DNA from: CABHOJ01 sp965649545
Lineage (GTDB): Bacteria; Pseudomonadota; Gammaproteobacteria; Burkholderiales; Methylophilaceae
DNA: 6,960 nt
NCBI GenBank assembly: GCA_965649545.1
Contig: CBFGLF010000093.1
Coordinates: 1 to 6,960 of the forward strand
Direction: 5' to 3'
Shown here: positions 1 through 6,300 of the stretch, one piece after another
How positions within the stretch are numbered: the stretch's first letter is position 1
Layout: every line of letters starts with the position of its first letter
The notes under the pieces: generated by a model
Seen by the model: the letters and a program-made list of their open reading frames with translations, nothing else
Told to the model about the DNA's origin: nothing
Databases searched by the model: none
Program-made: the position numbers and the translations under genes

Positions 1-1526
1 GCGGCGGCCTGCTGCCCGATCGCCTCACGCTCCTCTATGCTCAACCTGTCGACGTTCTTCGCCATCAAGGCCGTTCTCGGGTTGCGCGCGAAACTGGCGT
101 AGTGCTTGATGAGGAAATGCCAATAGAGCGTGGTGAAAGGACAGGCTTGCGGCCCGGTTTTGACCTCCGGACGATAGCGGCACCCTGTGCAATAGTTGCT
201 CATGCGTTTGATATAGGCGCCGCTGGCGACATAGGGCTTGCTGGTGAAGCGCCCGCCGTTGGCATAGAGCGCCATGCCTGCCGTATTGGGCAATTCCACC
301 CATTCCACCGCATCCACGTAGACCGCCAGGTACCAGGCCTCGACTTGCCGCGGATCGATCTCCGCCAATAAGCCGAACAGGCCGGTGATCATCAGGCGCT
401 GGATGTGATGTGCGTATCCGTAGTCCAGCGTTTGCTGGATGGTCTGCCGCAAGCAGTTCATCTGGGTATCGGCCGTCCAGTACCAGGCGGGCAATGCGCG
501 CTGATGTCCATAATGGTTGGCCTCGCCGAGCTGCGGCATGTCCAGCCAATAGACACCACGGATGAACTCCCGCCAGCCGAGGATCTGGCGGATGAAGCCT
601 TCGACGCTGGCCAGGGGCAACTGTCGCGCGCGATAGGCATGCTCGGCGGCGGCGATGACTTCACGCGGATCCAGCAACTTGAGGTTCATCGAGGATGCCA
701 GCAGCGAGTGCCAGAGAAAAGGGGTGGGTTTGCCGTCCGGACTTTGCCACATGGCATCCTGATGGGGGCCGAAGCCCGCAAGCTTGTGATCGATGAAATC
801 CTGCAGGAAACGCAGCGCCTCGTCGCGCGTCACGGGCCAGACGAAATGCTTGAGGCTGCCCGGATGCTCGGGAAAATGGTACTCGACATCGGCCAACACC
901 TCATGGGTGATCTCGTCGATGTTCATCTTGGGCAGGTCGGGTAAGCGCTGTGGTCCGGCCTTACCGAAGGATTGCCGGTTGTCCGCGTCGAAGTTCCACG
1001 CACCGCCCTCGGGGTCCCCTCCCTGCATCAGCACATCATGGCGTTTGCGCATCCAGCGATAGAAGAACTCCATGCGCAAGGTTTTGTGATTGCCCGCCCA
1101 GTGGCTGAAGTCGGCACGGCTGCACATGAAATGGGTATCGTCGCGCACCGCGAGCGGTAAGGCGAATTCCCGCGCCAGCGCGGTCAGGTCCTGCAGCAGG
1201 CGGTATTCACCCGGTTCGCAGACGATCAGTTTCTGTGGCTTGAGTAGCTCGATTTGCGCTCGCCAGGCCGCTTGCAGCCCGGGGTAGGGATGCTGACCGA
1301 GCTTGAGGTAGATCATCGGCATGCCCTGTCGCTGCAAGGTATCGGCGAAATGCCGCATGGCAGAAAGGAACAAGGCGATACGCGCCTTATGGCTCCAGAC
1401 GTGGGTGGCTTCCGCGCTGGCTTCGACCATGAGGATCTGGTCCTGGTCAGGGTCGAAACCCTCCAGCGCCGGATTATCCAGGGTCAGCTGGTCGCCGAGA
1501 ATGAGGATCAAGTGGCGGCAAGTCAT
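1..1526 (-). CDS. Fe-S cluster photolyase/cryptochrome (PhrB/CryB, prokaryotic (6-4) type), 3' end cut by window edge
   Basis: FAD-containing light-dependent DNA repair enzyme or blue-light receptor of the FeS-BCP (deoxyribodipyrimidine photolyase-related) family. I translated 508 residues from the ATG at 1526 with no stop before the left edge. The N-terminus (HLILILGDQL, residues 5-14) is the antenna-domain start typical of the family. The four [4Fe-4S] cysteines are C358, C446, C449 and C462, with exactly the spacing of Agrobacterium PhrB C350/C438/C441/C454 (from memory), all shifted by 8. The same shift gives the active-site pair H373-H374 with R377, W350 and W398-Y399 of the electron-transfer path, and Y432/Y438. 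PhrB is about 507 residues, so only about 7 residues are missing. The start overlaps the stop of the DUF2256 gene in ATGA; an AGGA lies 11 bases upstream. Family members include true (6-4) photolyases and cryptochrome-like regulators, so which activity this one has is inference. It is not the E. coli phrB-type class I CPD photolyase. Confidence 0.96.
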   Translation of the reverse strand, partial: MTCRHLILILGDQLTLDNPALEGFDPDQDQILMVEASAEATHVWSHKARIALFLSAMRHFADTLQRQGMPMIYLKLGQHPYPGLQAAWRAQIELLKPQKLIVCEPGEYRLLQDLTALAREFALPLAVRDDTHFMCSRADFSHWAGNHKTLRMEFFYRWMRKRHDVLMQGGDPEGGAWNFDADNRQSFGKAGPQRLPDLPKMNIDEITHEVLADVEYHFPEHPGSLKHFVWPVTRDEALRFLQDFIDHKLAGFGPHQDAMWQSPDGKPTPFLWHSLLASSMNLKLLDPREVIAAAEHAYRARQLPLASVEGFIRQILGWREFIRGVYWLDMPQLGEANHYGHQRALPAWYWTADTQMNCLRQTIQQTLDYGYAHHIQRLMITGLFGLLAEIDPRQVEAWYLAVYVDAVEWVELPNTAGMALYANGGRFTSKPYVASGAYIKRMSNYCTGCRYRPEVKTGPQACPFTTLYWHFLIKHYASFARNPRTALMAKNVDRLSIEEREAIGQQAA

Positions 1527-1696
1527 GGGCTTGTCGTTCCTGCTCTAGCAGACTTGCGACAGCGCTCGGAACAATATTTCACGTCGTCCCAATTCTTGGC
1601 CCAGGCTTTGCGCCAGGTCATCGCGCGGCCGCAGACGATGCAGGGCTTTTCCGGCAGATAGGATTTATTGCCCTTGAAACGGGTGAGGGTGGCCAT
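1523..1696 (-). CDS. DUF2256 small zinc-finger-like protein
   Basis: A 57-residue protein of unknown function. It has the DUF2256 pattern: a basic N-terminus, LPEKPCIVCGRAMTWRK (residues 14-30), then WDDVKYCSERCRK (36-48). The four cysteines C19, C22, C42 and C46 form a CxxC...CxxxC arrangement that suggests one bound zinc (inference). DUF2256 proteins are commonly found beside Fe-S photolyase/cryptochrome genes, and this one follows that pattern. Its TGA overlaps the photolyase ATG by 4 bases (ATGA), so translation is probably coupled. It begins 10 bases after the tcdA stop. There is no well-spaced Shine-Dalgarno sequence, only a G-run directly before the ATG, so re-initiation from tcdA may matter. 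Role unknown; an accessory role for the photolyase, for example in Fe-S loading or DNA contact, is speculation. Confidence 0.93.
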   Translation of the reverse strand: MATLTRFKGNKSYLPEKPCIVCGRAMTWRKAWAKNWDDVKYCSERCRKSARAGTTSP

Positions 1697-1706
1697 CCCC
1701 CACAGA

Positions 1707-2495
1707 CTAGGATTTCAGCAGGAGGTTCAGTACCAGTGCGGCGGCGGCCATACCGAAAGGCGCCGTGACGCAAACCGAGGAGCCGTAACCTGCGCAATTG
1801 AGACCAGTGAGACCGGTGTCCTCCGCAGCAGGCTCGACCGCGCAGCTGGCATCCGGCTTGCGCACTTGCTCGTCGGAATAGATGCAAGGGATACCGAACT
1901 TCGATCTCTCGCCCTTGGGGAAACCGTGCTCTCGGCGTAACTGGTTGCGCACTTTTGCCAGCAGGCGGTCGCCGGTGGCCTTGGCGAGGTCACCCGCCTG
2001 CATCCTGGTCGGGTCGAGGCGCCCACCCGCACCGCCTGTCATCACCAGAGGTAACTGGTGCGCCCGGCACCAGGCGGCGATGGCGACCTTGGCCCTGGCG
2101 TCGTCGATGGCATCGAGCACCACATCGTAACCGCGCGACAGCATCGTTGCGGCATTGTCGACCGTGATGAAATCCTCGATCTCGTCGATCTGGCAGGCCG
2201 GATTGATGTGCCGTATACGTTCCGCCATGGCCGTGACCTTGGCCTTGCCGAACTCGGTATCGAGCGCGTGCAGCTGGCGATTGACGTTGGATTCGGCGAT
2301 GTTATCGAGATCGATGAGGGTCAGCCGGCCGATGGCGTTGCGCGCCAGGGCTTCCACCGCCCAGGATCCGACGCCGCCGATACCGATGACGCAGACATGC
2401 GCGGCCCGGAAGCGCTGCAATCCGGCCTCGCCATACAAGCGGCTGACACCGCCGAAACGGCGCGCGACATCGACGGTATCGTCAACGGGGTTCAT
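1707..2495 (-). CDS. tcdA: tRNA threonylcarbamoyladenosine dehydratase (TcdA/CsdL, E1-like)
   Basis: E1/ThiF-like ATP-dependent enzyme that cyclises t6A37 to ct6A in ANN-decoding tRNAs in the cytoplasm. The 262-residue length fits the family (about 268 in E. coli). The Rossmann ATP-binding loop GIGGVGSW is at residues 38-45, followed by the acidic IDLD (61-64) and the NVNRQ stretch (70-74) that binds ATP in this superfamily. DAIDDARAK (128-136) and TGGAGG (153-158) continue the adenylation domain, and the C-terminus (SSVCVTAPFG, residues 239-248) matches the TcdA tail rather than MoeB or ThiF. No C-terminal ubiquitin-like or rhodanese domain is present. Its ATG overlaps the TGA of the upstream secreted-protein gene (ATGA), with GGGGTG 7 bases upstream. 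E. coli tcdA sits near csdA-csdE; neither is seen here. The assignment is secure at family level. Confidence 0.95.
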   Translation of the reverse strand: MNPVDDTVDVARRFGGVSRLYGEAGLQRFRAAHVCVIGIGGVGSWAVEALARNAIGRLTLIDLDNIAESNVNRQLHALDTEFGKAKVTAMAERIRHINPACQIDEIEDFITVDNAATMLSRGYDVVLDAIDDARAKVAIAAWCRAHQLPLVMTGGAGGRLDPTRMQAGDLAKATGDRLLAKVRNQLRREHGFPKGERSKFGIPCIYSDEQVRKPDASCAVEPAAEDTGLTGLNCAGYGSSVCVTAPFGMAAAALVLNLLLKS

Positions 2496-3394
2496 GGCTT
2501 ACACCCCGCACCGCGTATCTCCTGACCGAAAGAATCCAGCCCATCGATCGGGCATTGATAGCGCTTTACTACCTCCTGCAGATCCCGCACCGATTGCAGG
2601 TAGCTATCCATCTGCGCACAGCGCATGCCACCCCCTGCGACATCCTGCCGTATCTGCTCTTCCATCAGCTGCACGATCTCCAGCGCTTCGGCACAAGCCT
2701 GCTCGCTCGCGTTCACCGCGGGCTGGGGGGCCTTGCCGCAGTAAAGGTTGGCTAGCTTGTCCAAGGTGGCGGTCTTGCTGGTCGGGGTGGGCGGCTGGGG
2801 TTTATCGAAGACCTGCTCCTGCTTGCCGTCCTTTTGCCTGCTCAGACGCAAGACGATGAAGGTCTTTTCGGAGCAGTTGAACAGCATGCGGCTGTAGGTC
2901 TGTTCCTTCTGGTCGAAAGGCACGACCTTGGTATCGGCGACGAAGCGCTCGCCGTCGCTGGATTGCTTGATCGAAGCGCGGTCATAGAACACTTCGGAGA
3001 TCTTGCTCTTGCCGATGGATTCCCACTGCGCTTGGCGCGAGTCCGGCGCGTCACAATATTCGATCTTGAGCTCGTGCGGCATGGAGCCGTCGGTGATCGC
3101 TTCCGGCTGGCGCGGCTTGTCGAACTGCGAGACCAGCTTGTCCTTTTTGGTCTCGCGCCCGTTCATGTAGGTGTAGGTGCTCCGGCCACATTCGATCTTG
3201 ATCATCGTTTGCAGCTCGGCTTCATCGCGCTGGATGACATTGGTCATGATGGTGAACGACTGGGCATCGAGCCAGCGGACGCTGCTGCGGTCGATATAGT
3301 ACTTACCGGTATTGTTGGAGCCGACGAATTGCCAGTCGGCGGCAGCCGCCTGGCCAGCGACCAGCAGCATCGCCCATGCCAGCCATCGTAGCAC
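2492..3394 (-). CDS. Secreted two-repeat protein, surface-adhesin protein E-like
   Basis: A 300-residue exported protein of unknown function. Residues 1-19 look like a signal peptide (LRW, hydrophobic core LAWAMLLVAG, cleavage after QAAA), leaving a mature protein starting near ADWQ. The mature part holds two related units. Unit 1 (about 20-115) has W21, YYIDRSSV (32-39), C69 and C114. Unit 2 (about 123-220) has W124, FYDRASI (136-142), C174 and C219. The cysteines are 45 residues apart in both. The W-x-x-[VI]-G ... YYID-x-S pattern resembles the surface-adhesin protein E-like domain common in beta-proteobacteria (from memory). A mostly helical C-terminal part (about 230-300) carries four more cysteines (C234, C259, C281, C298), suggesting disulfides in the periplasm. 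The start is GTG at 3394, directly after the acpS stop, with GGAG 9 bases upstream; the ATG eight codons later would destroy the signal peptide. The stop overlaps the tcdA start. Confidence 0.8.
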   Translation of the reverse strand: MLRWLAWAMLLVAGQAAAADWQFVGSNNTGKYYIDRSSVRWLDAQSFTIMTNVIQRDEAELQTMIKIECGRSTYTYMNGRETKKDKLVSQFDKPRQPEAITDGSMPHELKIEYCDAPDSRQAQWESIGKSKISEVFYDRASIKQSSDGERFVADTKVVPFDQKEQTYSRMLFNCSEKTFIVLRLSRQKDGKQEQVFDKPQPPTPTSKTATLDKLANLYCGKAPQPAVNASEQACAEALEIVQLMEEQIRQDVAGGGMRCAQMDSYLQSVRDLQEVVKRYQCPIDGLDSFGQEIRGAGCKP

Positions 3395-3775
3395 TCAGGC
3401 TTTCTCCAGCACGACGAAAGCCGCCGCCAGCGCTTTCTCGTCGCTGATGGACAAGTGCTGCTGCACGATACCCTTCTTGTCGAGGAAGGCCTGCAGTGCG
3501 GGTGTCAGATCGAGCACGGGCTTGCCCAGGTCATCATGGGCGACACCGATGTTCTGGAAGGTGGCGGGTTCACGCAAGCCTGTGCCCAATGCCTTGGCGA
3601 AAGCCTCCTTGGCGGCGAAGCGTTTGGCGAGGAAGCGTGCCTGGGTCCTGGATTGCTGGAAGGATAGCCACTCCTGCTCGGTGAGGATGCGCTGGGCGAA
3701 GGCATCGCCGAAACGGGCGAGCGAATCCTCGATCCGGGAGACTTCGACGATGTCAGTGCCGATACCAAAGATCAT
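3395..3775 (-). CDS. acpS: Holo-[acyl-carrier-protein] synthase
   Basis: Transfers the 4'-phosphopantetheine arm from CoA to a serine of acyl carrier protein, activating fatty-acid synthesis. The 126-residue length equals the usual size. It has the AcpS signatures: GIGTDIVEVSRI at 4-15 with Mg2+ ligand D8, and RFLAKRFAAKEAFAKALG at 47-64 with Mg2+/CoA-binding E57, then G(T)G at 64-66. H107 in HLSISDEKALAAAFVV is also typical. The ATG start is supported by a good AAGGAAG ribosome site 7 bases upstream. It follows pdxJ by 18 bases, as in E. coli and many other proteobacteria, and ends directly against the GTG of the secreted-protein gene. AcpS is a functional trimer in the cytoplasm. Confidence 0.97.
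   Translation of the reverse strand: MIFGIGTDIVEVSRIEDSLARFGDAFAQRILTEQEWLSFQQSRTQARFLAKRFAAKEAFAKALGTGLREPATFQNIGVAHDDLGKPVLDLTPALQAFLDKKGIVQQHLSISDEKALAAAFVVLEKA
3404..3407 (-). promoter_or_regulatory. Ribosome binding site deciding a GTG start
   Basis: GGAG on the minus strand inside the last codons of acpS, 9 bases before the GTG at 3394. Together with the signal peptide it favours GTG over the ATG eight codons downstream for the secreted protein. Confidence 0.5.
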
Positions 3776-3782
3776 TCGAATG

Positions 3783-3789
3783 CTTCCTT
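3783..3789 (-). promoter_or_regulatory. Ribosome binding site of acpS
   Basis: AAGGAAG on the minus strand, 7 bases before the acpS ATG at 3775, inside the 18-base pdxJ-acpS spacer. It supports that start codon. Confidence 0.7.
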
Positions 3790-3793
3790 GGCT

Positions 3794-4519
3794 CTAATTG
3801 ATAGCCGCTTGCATCATCAGCGTTTTCATCTCGCGGATGGCGTATTCCCAGCCGACGAACAAGGCATGCGCGACGATGGCATGTCCGATGTTGAGTTCCT
3901 CGATGCCGGGGATGGCCGCGATCTCATGCACGTTGTGGATATTGAGGCCGTGACCGGCATTGACCACCAGCCCGAGTTGCTGCGCGTGCGCAGCGGCCGC
4001 CCGGATGCGCTCCAGCTCGTGGCGCTGCACGCTGCCTGTGGTATCGGCGAACTTACCGGTGTGGATCTCGATGACGGGGGCCCCGGCGGCTTTGGCGGCA
4101 TCGATCTGCGCGATGTCGGGCGCGATGAACAGTGAGACGCGGATCCCCGCTTCACCCAGGCGATCGCAGGCCTCGCTGATAGCCGCCAGATTGCCGGCCA
4201 CCTCCAGGCCGCCTTCGGTCGTACGTTCTTCGCGGCGCTCGGGCACCAGGCAGACGTCCTGCGGCTTGACCTTCAGCGCGATGCCGATCATCTCTTCGGT
4301 CACCGCCATCTCCAGGTTCATCTTGGTCTGCAACAGGGGACGCAGGGCATGGACGTCATCGTCGCGGATATGGCGGCGGTCCTCACGTAAATGGATGGTG
4401 ATGCTGTCTGCGCCGGCCTCTTCGGCACGCAGGGCGGCCTGTACCACGCTCGGGTATTGGGTGCCGCGGGCATTGCGCAGCGTGGCCACATGGTCGATAT
4501 TGACGCCTAACTTGATCAT
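3794..4519 (-). CDS. pdxJ: Pyridoxine 5'-phosphate synthase
   Basis: Condenses 1-deoxy-D-xylulose 5-phosphate with 3-amino-2-oxopropyl phosphate to pyridoxine 5'-phosphate, the last ring-forming step of DXP-dependent vitamin B6 synthesis. The 241-residue protein is a (beta/alpha)8 barrel of normal length (about 243 in E. coli). It starts MIKLGVNIDHVATLRNARG, with N7, D9, H10 and R18. The active-site loop TIHLREDRRHI contains H43, R45 and H50. E70, T100, and H190-G191 in NAGHGLN complete the conserved set. The C-terminal phosphate site NIGHAI (residues 210-215) is also intact. It begins 9 bases after recO, with its ribosome site probably in the recO tail (GAGAA 6 bases upstream). The pdxJ-acpS pair is conserved in proteobacteria. 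No defects seen. Confidence 0.98.
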   Translation of the reverse strand: MIKLGVNIDHVATLRNARGTQYPSVVQAALRAEEAGADSITIHLREDRRHIRDDDVHALRPLLQTKMNLEMAVTEEMIGIALKVKPQDVCLVPERREERTTEGGLEVAGNLAAISEACDRLGEAGIRVSLFIAPDIAQIDAAKAAGAPVIEIHTGKFADTTGSVQRHELERIRAAAAHAQQLGLVVNAGHGLNIHNVHEIAAIPGIEELNIGHAIVAHALFVGWEYAIREMKTLMMQAAIN

Positions 4520-4528
4520 GCTGTGTTC

Positions 4529-5260
4529 TCAGAGTCCTTGTAGATCGATGAGTAATTGCCGGGTATGCAGCGGCTTGTCGCCAAGATAGTGTGCCAGCAG
4601 ATGCCGCATGAGCTGTTTGCTCTGCTGCAGGGTCACGCTATCCGTATATTCGTCTTTTGCCATATCCAGCAAGGTCTTACCGGACAATTGTACCCCGTTT
4701 TGCTGCTCGTCCAGGCGGCTGGGGCGGCAAGCTCCCCGTTCCGCGACGTAAAAGTAGGCGCGTTCCGCGCTCACCGCCGTCTCCGTCTCGTCTTGCTCCA
4801 GCGGGACGGCATAGCCCATCTCCTGCAGCATCTTCAGCTCGAACCGGCGCAACGTCGGCGCCAGCTCGCCGCCTTTGGCCAAAATCCGTAGGGTCTCCCC
4901 GTAGAAATCGAACAGCACCGCATGTTCATCCTCGCGCGGCAACAGACGCAACAACAGCTCGTTGAGATAGAAGCCGCAGATCAAGGCTTCGCCTTGCAAC
5001 AACAGCAAGCCTTCGCCCCACTCCAGGCTATGCAGGTTCTTCAACTCCGCCTTGCCCGACCAGGCGCCTAGCAAAGGCTGGAAGGATTGCAGCATCCCGC
5101 GCATGGCCGACCGCGGACGCCGGGCGCCCTTGGCGACCGCCGCCACCCGACCGAAATCACGCGTGAACAGCTCGACGACGAGGCTGGTCTCCTTGAACGG
5201 ATAGGTATGCAGGACGTAGACAGGTTGATTGTCCTGGCGGTGGATGGGAGTGACTGCCAT
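4529..5260 (-). CDS. recO: DNA repair/recombination mediator RecO
   Basis: RecO of the RecFOR pathway, which with RecR loads RecA onto SSB-coated single-stranded DNA and anneals complementary strands. The 243 residues match the E. coli length (242). The N-terminal OB-fold runs about 10-80 (PVYVLHTYPFKETSLVVELF at 13-32, then FGRVAAVAKGARRPRS at 36-51), followed by the helical core (CGFYLNELLLRLLPRED at 95-111) and the C-terminal LRRFELKMLQEMGY (137-150) and LLAHYLGDKPLHTRQLL. There is no CxxC zinc pair, as usual for Gram-negative RecO. The ATG at 5260 is the only plausible start, because an in-frame TAG lies seven codons upstream. No clear Shine-Dalgarno sequence precedes it. It follows the only sizeable spacer in the window, so it may have its own promoter. 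Confidence 0.96.
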   Translation of the reverse strand: MAVTPIHRQDNQPVYVLHTYPFKETSLVVELFTRDFGRVAAVAKGARRPRSAMRGMLQSFQPLLGAWSGKAELKNLHSLEWGEGLLLLQGEALICGFYLNELLLRLLPREDEHAVLFDFYGETLRILAKGGELAPTLRRFELKMLQEMGYAVPLEQDETETAVSAERAYFYVAERGACRPSRLDEQQNGVQLSGKTLLDMAKDEYTDSVTLQQSKQLMRHLLAHYLGDKPLHTRQLLIDLQGL

Positions 5261-5269
5261 GGCAGATAC

Positions 5270-5292
5270 GCGCCGCTAACGATTTATGGCGC
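5270..5292. repeat. Short inverted repeat upstream of recO
   Basis: GCGCC (5270-5274) and GGCGC (5288-5292) form a perfect 5-bp stem with a 13-base loop, ending 10 bases before the recO ATG. It is too short, and lacks a T-run, to be a terminator. A leader hairpin affecting recO translation is possible but weak. Confidence 0.25.
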
Positions 5293-5317
5293 TTGCCAAA
5301 TCAAACGTGGACTAGGC

Positions 5318-5370
5318 AGCCGAGCGCAGACAGTACATATAGGTACGACAAGCGAGGCTAACACAGTACA
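5318..5370. repeat. Pair of imperfect direct repeats in the era-recO spacer
   Basis: Copies at 5318-5337 and 5351-5370 share an exact 8-mer ACAGTACA (5330-5337 and 5363-5370 on the plus strand) preceded by a similar AGC(C)GAG-rich stretch that aligns with one-base gaps. The copies are 33 bases apart, about three helical turns. Could be a paired protein-binding site or chance. Confidence 0.35.
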
Positions 5371-5391
5371 CGCTGGATTTCGCATGCGCTT

Positions 5392-6300
5392 TCAGTATCC
5401 GAGACTTTTGAGGGCACGCTCGTCATCTGCCCAACCACCTTTGACTTTCACCCAGGTCTCGAGCCAGACCTTGCCGCCGAACAGTTTTTCCATGTCCTGG
5501 CGCGCTTCGGTGGAGATCTGCTTCAGTTTCACACCGCCCTTGCCGATCAGCATGGGCTTTTGGCTGTCCTTGTCGACGATGATCGCGGCATGGATACGGC
5601 GCAACTGGCCTTCCTGCTCGAACTTCTCGATCTCGACCGCAACCGAATAGGGGATCTCATCGCCCAGCAGGCGGAAGATCTTCTCGCGGATCATCTCGGC
5701 GGCGAGGAAACGTTCGTTCTTGTCCGTCAACTCGTCCTCACCGTAGATGGCTGGCTGTTGTGGCAGGTAGCCACGCACTGTCTGTAGCAGCTCTTCCAGG
5801 TTGAGGTTCTTCTTCGCACTGACCGGGATGATGCCGGCAAAGGGGAATTCGAGATCGAAATCCTGGATCAGCGGCAGCAGGTTGTTCTTGTCACCCATGA
5901 GGTCGGATTTATTGACGACGAGCAGCACCGGCTTGTCCGCCGGCAACAGCTTCAACACCTTGCGGTCAGCGTCGCCCAGGTGCATGGGTTCGATCACGAA
6001 CAGCACCACATCGACCTCGGTCAGCACCTGGGTGACGGTACGGTTCAGACTGCGGTTGAGCGCGTTGACGTGCTTCTGCTGGAAGCCCGGGGTATCGACG
6101 AACAGGTATTGGGTGTCTTCGGTGGTATGGATACCCAGCAAACGATGACGCGTGGTCTGCGCCTTGCGCGAGGTGATGCTGAGCTTAAGGCCGAGGATAT
6201 GGTTGAGCAGCGTCGATTTGCCGACGTTGGGCCTGCCGACGATGGCGACCGTGCCGCAACGAAAATCGGCAGTGCGATGGACTTCATGTTGCTGCGTCAT
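5392..6300 (-). CDS. era: GTPase Era
   Basis: Essential ribosome-assembly GTPase that binds the 3' end of 16S rRNA in the 30S subunit. It has 302 residues (301 in E. coli). GTPase motifs: G1 GRPNVGKST (22-30), switch I with TTRHR (49-53), G3 DTPG (69-72), G4 NKSD (130-133) and G5 SAK (161-163). The C-terminal KH domain carries the GKGG RNA-binding loop (253-256) and the typical ending ADDERALKSLGY. The start is ATG at 6300, supported by AAGGT 5 bases upstream. The frame stays open about 89 codons further upstream inside rnc, but that stretch is the shadow of rnc, so a longer call would be wrong. It overlaps rnc by 17 bases. Pairing with rnc fits joint rRNA maturation. Confidence 0.97.
   Translation of the reverse strand: MTQQHEVHRTADFRCGTVAIVGRPNVGKSTLLNHILGLKLSITSRKAQTTRHRLLGIHTTEDTQYLFVDTPGFQQKHVNALNRSLNRTVTQVLTEVDVVLFVIEPMHLGDADRKVLKLLPADKPVLLVVNKSDLMGDKNNLLPLIQDFDLEFPFAGIIPVSAKKNLNLEELLQTVRGYLPQQPAIYGEDELTDKNERFLAAEMIREKIFRLLGDEIPYSVAVEIEKFEQEGQLRRIHAAIIVDKDSQKPMLIGKGGVKLKQISTEARQDMEKLFGGKVWLETWVKVKGGWADDERALKSLGY

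Larger units (their letters stand above)
5261..5391 (-). other. 131-base era-recO spacer, possible recO leader
   Basis: The only gap over 20 bases in the window. It holds no ORF or RNA gene I recognise. On the minus strand it carries two imperfect 20-base direct repeats, a short inverted repeat just before recO, and no convincing -35/-10 pair or rho-independent terminator. It lies between two genes that are normally tightly spaced, so a promoter or attenuator is possible but unproven. Confidence 0.5.

Noticed and set aside
405..944. Plus-strand open frame of 179 codons
   Set aside because: It lies antisense to the clearly coding Fe-S photolyase and shows no recognisable family; long antisense frames are expected at this GC content.
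2155..2859. Plus-strand open frame of 234 codons
   Set aside because: It runs antisense across tcdA and the secreted-protein gene; its composition (Arg, Ser, Pro, Ala rich) is typical of shadow frames.
2834..3391. Plus-strand open frame of 185 codons
   Set aside because: Antisense to the secreted-protein gene, which has a signal peptide, internal repeats and coupled junctions on the other strand.
3960..4589. Plus-strand open frame of 209 codons
   Set aside because: Antisense to pdxJ and recO, whose conserved motifs are unambiguous.
5285..5320. Possible sigma-70 promoter for recO (CATAAA as -10)
   Set aside because: The hexamer 17 bases upstream matches the -35 consensus in only about half its positions, so I do not call it.
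5381..5388. Palindrome CGCATGCG just after the era stop as a terminator
   Set aside because: It is an 8-base palindrome with no loop and no T-run.
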